Positions 60,963 through 64,000 of a stretch of 64,000 bases of DNA are shown in pieces; the first letter of the stretch is position 1; each line of letters starts with the position of its first letter. The position numbers and the translations under genes are program-made. Under the pieces are notes generated by a model that saw only the letters and a program-made list of their open reading frames with translations, was not told the origin of the DNA and ran no database searches. The stretch is taken from the NCBI RefSeq assembly GCF_025340265.1, contig NZ_CP022707.1, positions 1,860,501 to 1,924,500 of the forward strand. The letters run 5' to 3'. The stretch is from Novosphingobium sp. 9 (lineage in GTDB: Bacteria; Pseudomonadota; Alphaproteobacteria; Sphingomonadales; Sphingomonadaceae).

Positions 60963-61583
60963 TTACAGGAGCGAGAGTTGCGCAACCGGTGCGAAACTGC
61001 GGCGATGATGCACCGTCGCACCATGTTCGCGTAGCGCGGCGAGGTGCTGCACGGTGCCGTATCCGGCATTGCGTTCCCACCCATAGTGCGGGTGCTGCTC
61101 GGCAAGGCCCCGCATCACCCGGTCGCGATGTTCCTTGGCGACGATCGAAGCTGCGGAAATGCACGGCTCCAGCGCATCGCCGCCGACGATGGCGCGGGCA
61201 TTCCATCGCCATTCCGGACGACGGCCCGCAGGCGTCATGTTGCCGTCGATCAATACCTCGTCGGGCTCCCGGTCGATCTGGATGCACAGCGCCTCCACCG
61301 CGCGGGTCATTGCCAGCATCGTAGCGCCGAAGATGTTGAGGCGATCGATCTCCTCGACATCGACGACGCCCAGCGCCCACAGGCACCGGCGCTGGATCAC
61401 CGCTTCCAGTTCCGCACGGCGTTTGGCCGAGAGCTTCTTGGAATCGTCGAGCCCGGAAGGGCGCGGCCTGGACAGGATCACGGCTCCTGCGACCACCGGA
61501 CCTGCAAGAGGCCCTCGCCCGGCTTCATCCACGCCGATGACGATGCGGGGCGGCAGGGCGAACGGGGCAGGCGAAGTGCTCAT
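60963..61583 (-). CDS. rnhB: Ribonuclease HII
   Basis: RnhB removes RNA and single ribonucleotides from DNA hybrids. The 206-residue protein has the catalytic Asp-Glu in [34 protein letters not shown] (third acidic residue) and [11 protein letters not shown]. Length is normal. It is divergent from the GNAT gene and upstream of ccrM on the same strand, a conserved pairing in sphingomonads. Confidence 0.97.
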   Translation of the reverse strand: MSTSPAPFALPPRIVIGVDEAGRGPLAGPVVAGAVILSRPRPSGLDDSKKLSAKRRAELEAVIQRRCLWALGVVDVEEIDRLNIFGATMLAMTRAVEALCIQIDREPDEVLIDGNMTPAGRRPEWRWNARAIVGGDALEPCISAASIVAKEHRDRVMRGLAEQHPHYGWERNAGYGTVQHLAALREHGATVHHRRSFAPVAQLSLL

Positions 61584-61701
61584 GGAAAGCGTCTATCGCC
61601 GCTGTATCGCAGCGCCGCAAGGTCGCGATTACTGGACATGCAAGCCTGTATCCCGCGATTTGAATCGACAAACCCCGCAGACCCGCCTATCCGCGCGCGC
61701 C

Positions 61702-62226
61702 ATGTCCGATACCGTTCAATCCACGCTGATCCCGCTCGATAACGTCGACCCCGTGCTTGTCGAGAGCCTGCTCGACCGCGCTTTCGGTTCCGAGCGACAC
61801 CAGCGAACAGCCTACAAGGTGCGCGAGGGAACCGACTGGCTCCCGGCGCTCAGCTTCGCGGCGATGGATGCGAACGAGATGCTGGTCGGCACGATCCAGT
61901 GCTGGCCGGTGGCACTCACCGCCCCGGCGGGGCGCGCCCATCCGATGGTGATGGTCGGCCCGGTTGCCGTGCTGCCCGAACATCAGGGCATGGGCTACGG
62001 TCAGGCGCTGATGTCCGCAGCGCTTGCAGGCCTCGATCCTCGCGCGCCGCTGCCGCAGGTCCTGATCGGCGACCCCGAATATTACGGCCGTTTCTGGGGC
62101 TTCGAGAGCACCCACACAGGCGCCTGGGAACTGCCCGGACCGTTCGAGCGCCATCGTCTGCTGGTGCGCACCCCCAACGCGGCGGTGCTTCCCGAAGCGG
62201 GCACGCTCGGCCCCTGGCTGCGCTGA
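61702..62226 (+). CDS. GNAT family N-acetyltransferase
   Basis: A 174-residue acetyltransferase. The acetyl-CoA loop reads VAVLPEHQGMGYGQALM, and GDPEYYGRFWGFESTHTGAW belongs to the YhbS-like group, close to Eis-type or DinB-associated acetyltransferases of unknown substrate. ATG 61702 begins right before the domain. It is divergent from rnhB and followed by DUF1285. Confidence 0.9.
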   Translation: MSDTVQSTLIPLDNVDPVLVESLLDRAFGSERHQRTAYKVREGTDWLPALSFAAMDANEMLVGTIQCWPVALTAPAGRAHPMVMVGPVAVLPEHQGMGYGQALMSAALAGLDPRAPLPQVLIGDPEYYGRFWGFESTHTGAWELPGPFERHRLLVRTPNAAVLPEAGTLGPWLR

Positions 62227-62290
62227 GTTCACGGCTTAAATTCGACAAGGAACGCTTGGCGTCGGGGTGCCGATCTGGCATCCGGGCGGC

Positions 62291-62839
62291 ATGCCTTACG
62301 ATCCGCCCCCTGATCTGGCAGGCCTCAGTCTGTCCCGTATCGCCGAACTCGTCGCCGAGCGCAGGCTCGCGCCGGTCGATACGTGGCGACCGGACGTGGT
62401 GGGCAGTAGCGATATGCGGATCGCAGCGGATGGGCGCTGGTATCATGAAGGCACGGAAATCCGCCGCGCGGCGATGGTTCGCGCCTTCTCGCAACTGCTG
62501 ATCCGCGATGCACAAGGGCAGCACTGGCTGGTCACGCCGGGGCAGAAGCTGTCGATCGTGGTGGACGATGCCGCTTTCCTTGCCGTCGACCTCAAGCACG
62601 AAGGCGACGCGCTGGTCTTTCGGCTGAACACCGATGAGTTCGTCATTGCCGACAGCGATCACCCGCTGATCGCCCGTGGCAGCATCGAGGCGCCGGCGAT
62701 CTATCTCGCCGTCCGCCATGGGATCGAAGCCAGACTGGATCGCAGCACATGGCTGCAACTCGCTGAAATTGCGATTGAACTCTCGGACATGTCGGTCAGC
62801 AGCAAGGGCTGCACCTTCGCACTGGCGCCATCTGTATGA
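62291..62839 (+). CDS. DUF1285 family protein
   Basis: A 182-residue protein. The fold family is recognised from the MRIAADGRWYHEGTEIRRAAMVRAFSQLL, LVTPGQKLSIVVDDAAFLAVDL and FRLNTDEFVIADSDHPL stretches. Function is unknown in all members. I preferred ATG 62291; a GTG at 62267 would add 8 residues. The ATGA overlap with the NUDIX gene suggests DUF1285-nudL-cca form an operon, as in many Alphaproteobacteria. Confidence 0.9.
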   Translation: MPYDPPPDLAGLSLSRIAELVAERRLAPVDTWRPDVVGSSDMRIAADGRWYHEGTEIRRAAMVRAFSQLLIRDAQGQHWLVTPGQKLSIVVDDAAFLAVDLKHEGDALVFRLNTDEFVIADSDHPLIARGSIEAPAIYLAVRHGIEARLDRSTWLQLAEIAIELSDMSVSSKGCTFALAPSV

Positions 62840-63441
62840 GCGACCTGTTCCAGCGTGTGGCACAGCGCCTCACCGATGCGCATGCAGAGCAGCCTCCGAT
62901 GCGCTTGTCCGACCCGCGCCTGAAAGGCAGTGACCTCGAACTGAAGCCAGCTTCGGTCCTTATCGCGCTGACAGAACGCGATAACCCCGGAATTCTTATG
63001 CTCCATCGCCCCTCGACGATGCGCGCCCATCCGGGGCAGATCGCCCTTCCCGGCGGTCGCCGCGAACTGGGGGAGAACGCGACAGAGGCGGCCTTGAGAG
63101 AGGCAGAGGAAGAACTCGGCATTCCTTCCGACCTCGTTCGCGTGGTGGGCGCAACCGACGTCTATCGCACCGGGAGCGGCTATGAGATCACGCCGGTGAT
63201 CGGCGTGATTCCCCCCGATATCGAAATCCGTCCCAATGCTGCCGAAGTGTCGCAGTGGTTCGAAGCCCCTGCAGACTTCGTCCTCGATCCCGCCAACCAG
63301 CGCACCCGGTTGCTGGAGCGCAATGGTCAGCAGTATCCTGTCATCGAGATCGACTGGCAGGGCCACGTCATCTGGGGCGTGACCGGGGCAATCCTCTCCA
63401 ACCTTGCAAGAAGACTGAACTGGCATGACGAAACGGCTTGA
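62836..63441 (+). CDS. NUDIX hydrolase, CoA pyrophosphatase-type
   Basis: A 201-residue NUDIX protein. The box is GGRRELGENATEAALREAEEELGI-like and is preceded by LHRPSTMRAHPGQIALPGG, the CoA-pyrophosphatase (UPF0035) signature. Such enzymes split CoA or its oxidised forms into 3',5'-ADP and phosphopantetheine. It starts in ATGA overlap with DUF1285 and its stop region contains the start of the next gene. Confidence 0.93.
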   Translation: MSDLFQRVAQRLTDAHAEQPPMRLSDPRLKGSDLELKPASVLIALTERDNPGILMLHRPSTMRAHPGQIALPGGRRELGENATEAALREAEEELGIPSDLVRVVGATDVYRTGSGYEITPVIGVIPPDIEIRPNAAEVSQWFEAPADFVLDPANQRTRLLERNGQQYPVIEIDWQGHVIWGVTGAILSNLARRLNWHDETA

Positions 63442-64000
63442 GGCCGAATGGATGGCGCGGGCCGATCTGGCCGCGCTGGTGGCGGCGCTGGGCCGGGAGA
63501 ACGTGCGCTATGTCGGCGGCGCGGTGCGCGACAGCCTGCTCGGCGCGCCGGTCAAGGACATCGACATGGCGACGGTGCTGCATCCCGAAGAGATCATGCG
63601 GCGCCTTGATGTGGCGGCGATCCGCAAGGTACCGACCGGGATCAAGCACGGCACCGTGACCGCTGTCCTGCCGGGCGGTCCGGTCGAGATCACCACGCTG
63701 CGCCACGATGTCAGCACCGATGGCCGCCGCGCGACAGTGGCTTTCGCCAGCGACTGGCGCGAGGATGCCGCCCGTCGCGATTTCACGATCAACGCGCTTT
63801 ACGCCGATACCCTGACCGGCGAGGTGTTTGACTGGTTCGGCGGGCTCGCCGATCTCGATGCGCGCCGGGTCCGCTTCATTGGCGATGCCGCACAGCGCAT
63901 CCGCGAGGACCACTTGCGTATCCTGCGTTACTTCCGTTTTCAGGCGAGATTTGGCGCTCAACCTGCTGACAAGCAGGCGGAAGAGGCATGTCATAATCTT
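63425..64000 (+). CDS. CCA tRNA nucleotidyltransferase, partial
   Basis: The first 192 codons of a polynucleotide adenylyltransferase-family enzyme that adds or repairs the CCA end of tRNAs. GGAVRDSLLG and DIDMAT match the nucleotidyltransferase motif (GG, DxD), followed by RRDFTINALYAD, FDWFGGLADLDARRVRFIG and REDHLRILRYFRFQ. The gene runs off the window. ATG 63425 lies inside the NUDIX 3' end (17 nt overlap). Confidence 0.94.
   Translation, partial: MTKRLEAEWMARADLAALVAALGRENVRYVGGAVRDSLLGAPVKDIDMATVLHPEEIMRRLDVAAIRKVPTGIKHGTVTAVLPGGPVEITTLRHDVSTDGRRATVAFASDWREDAARRDFTINALYADTLTGEVFDWFGGLADLDARRVRFIGDAAQRIREDHLRILRYFRFQARFGAQPADKQAEEACHNL

Overview
The window is a GC-rich, densely packed alphaproteobacterial chromosome segment. 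Gene content points to Sphingomonadales (a Novosphingobium/Sphingobium-like Sphingomonadaceae). The evidence is a trp gene set running straight into moaC-moeA, an F1-only ATP synthase operon with an 85-residue epsilon subunit, a CcrM-type GANTC methyltransferase, cobaltochelatase CobT, a TIGR01782-like TonB receptor, DUF4197 and DUF1178 proteins, and a split glycine decarboxylase (GcvPA/GcvPB). It looks like core genome: no insertion sequence, prophage, CRISPR array or integrase was found.

Layout. 1-9837: moaC-moeA (moeA cut by the left edge), a Rob-type AraC regulator, and a minus-strand run ppiD-trpE-(membrane protein)-(lipoprotein glycosidase)-trpG-trpD-trpC. 10159-13220: tpiA, secG, pyrG. 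13356-16806: a GAF-GGDEF diguanylate cyclase, hsp20 with a sigma-32-like promoter and a ROSE-like leader hairpin, then grx-nitrilase-DUF1178. 16838-17033: tRNA-Arg(CCT) and a decayed tRNA-Thr. 17125-25510: a tightly overlapping minus-strand run mltB-rlpA/SPOR-dac-tmk-holB-metG-tatD-MBL-small membrane protein. 25667-34586: tRNA-Ser(TGA), a two-TM protein, a TonB receptor, cobT, transaldolase, two DUF4197 lipoproteins. 34638-43095: priA, ada, atpHAGDC. 43155-46661: HNH nuclease, cpaF, DMT transporter, entericidin. 46665-52070: a tandem glycine riboswitch and gcvT-H-PA-PB. 52160-60902: oxidoreductase, dGTPase, racemase, cytochrome oxidase subunit IV, an NtrC-like regulator, SDR, folP, ccrM. 60963-64000: rnhB, GNAT, DUF1285, NUDIX, CCA-adding enzyme (cut by the right edge).

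Two regulatory regions stand out. Between rnhB and ccrM there are 12 GANTC sites, the CcrM target, in 152 bp at roughly helical spacing: a candidate methylation-sensing control region for the methylase itself. The hsp20 leader has a close match to the sigma-32 consensus and a hairpin in which TTGCT faces the AGGA ribosome-binding site, the signature of a ROSE RNA thermometer.

Five conserved genes (moeA, priA, atpG, gcvT, an Asp/Glu racemase) each lack a single base in or beside a short homopolymer. Restoring one base rebuilds a full-length protein in the four complete genes, and restores the MoeA frame as far as the window edge. Since atpG and priA are hard to lose, I read these as homopolymer sequencing or assembly errors. 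The apparent GcvT-GcvH fusion is a by-product of one of them. Three short or decayed genes are easily missed: a 57-residue membrane protein (17125-17298), a 41-residue aa3-oxidase subunit IV (55207-55332), and the tRNA-Thr remnant.
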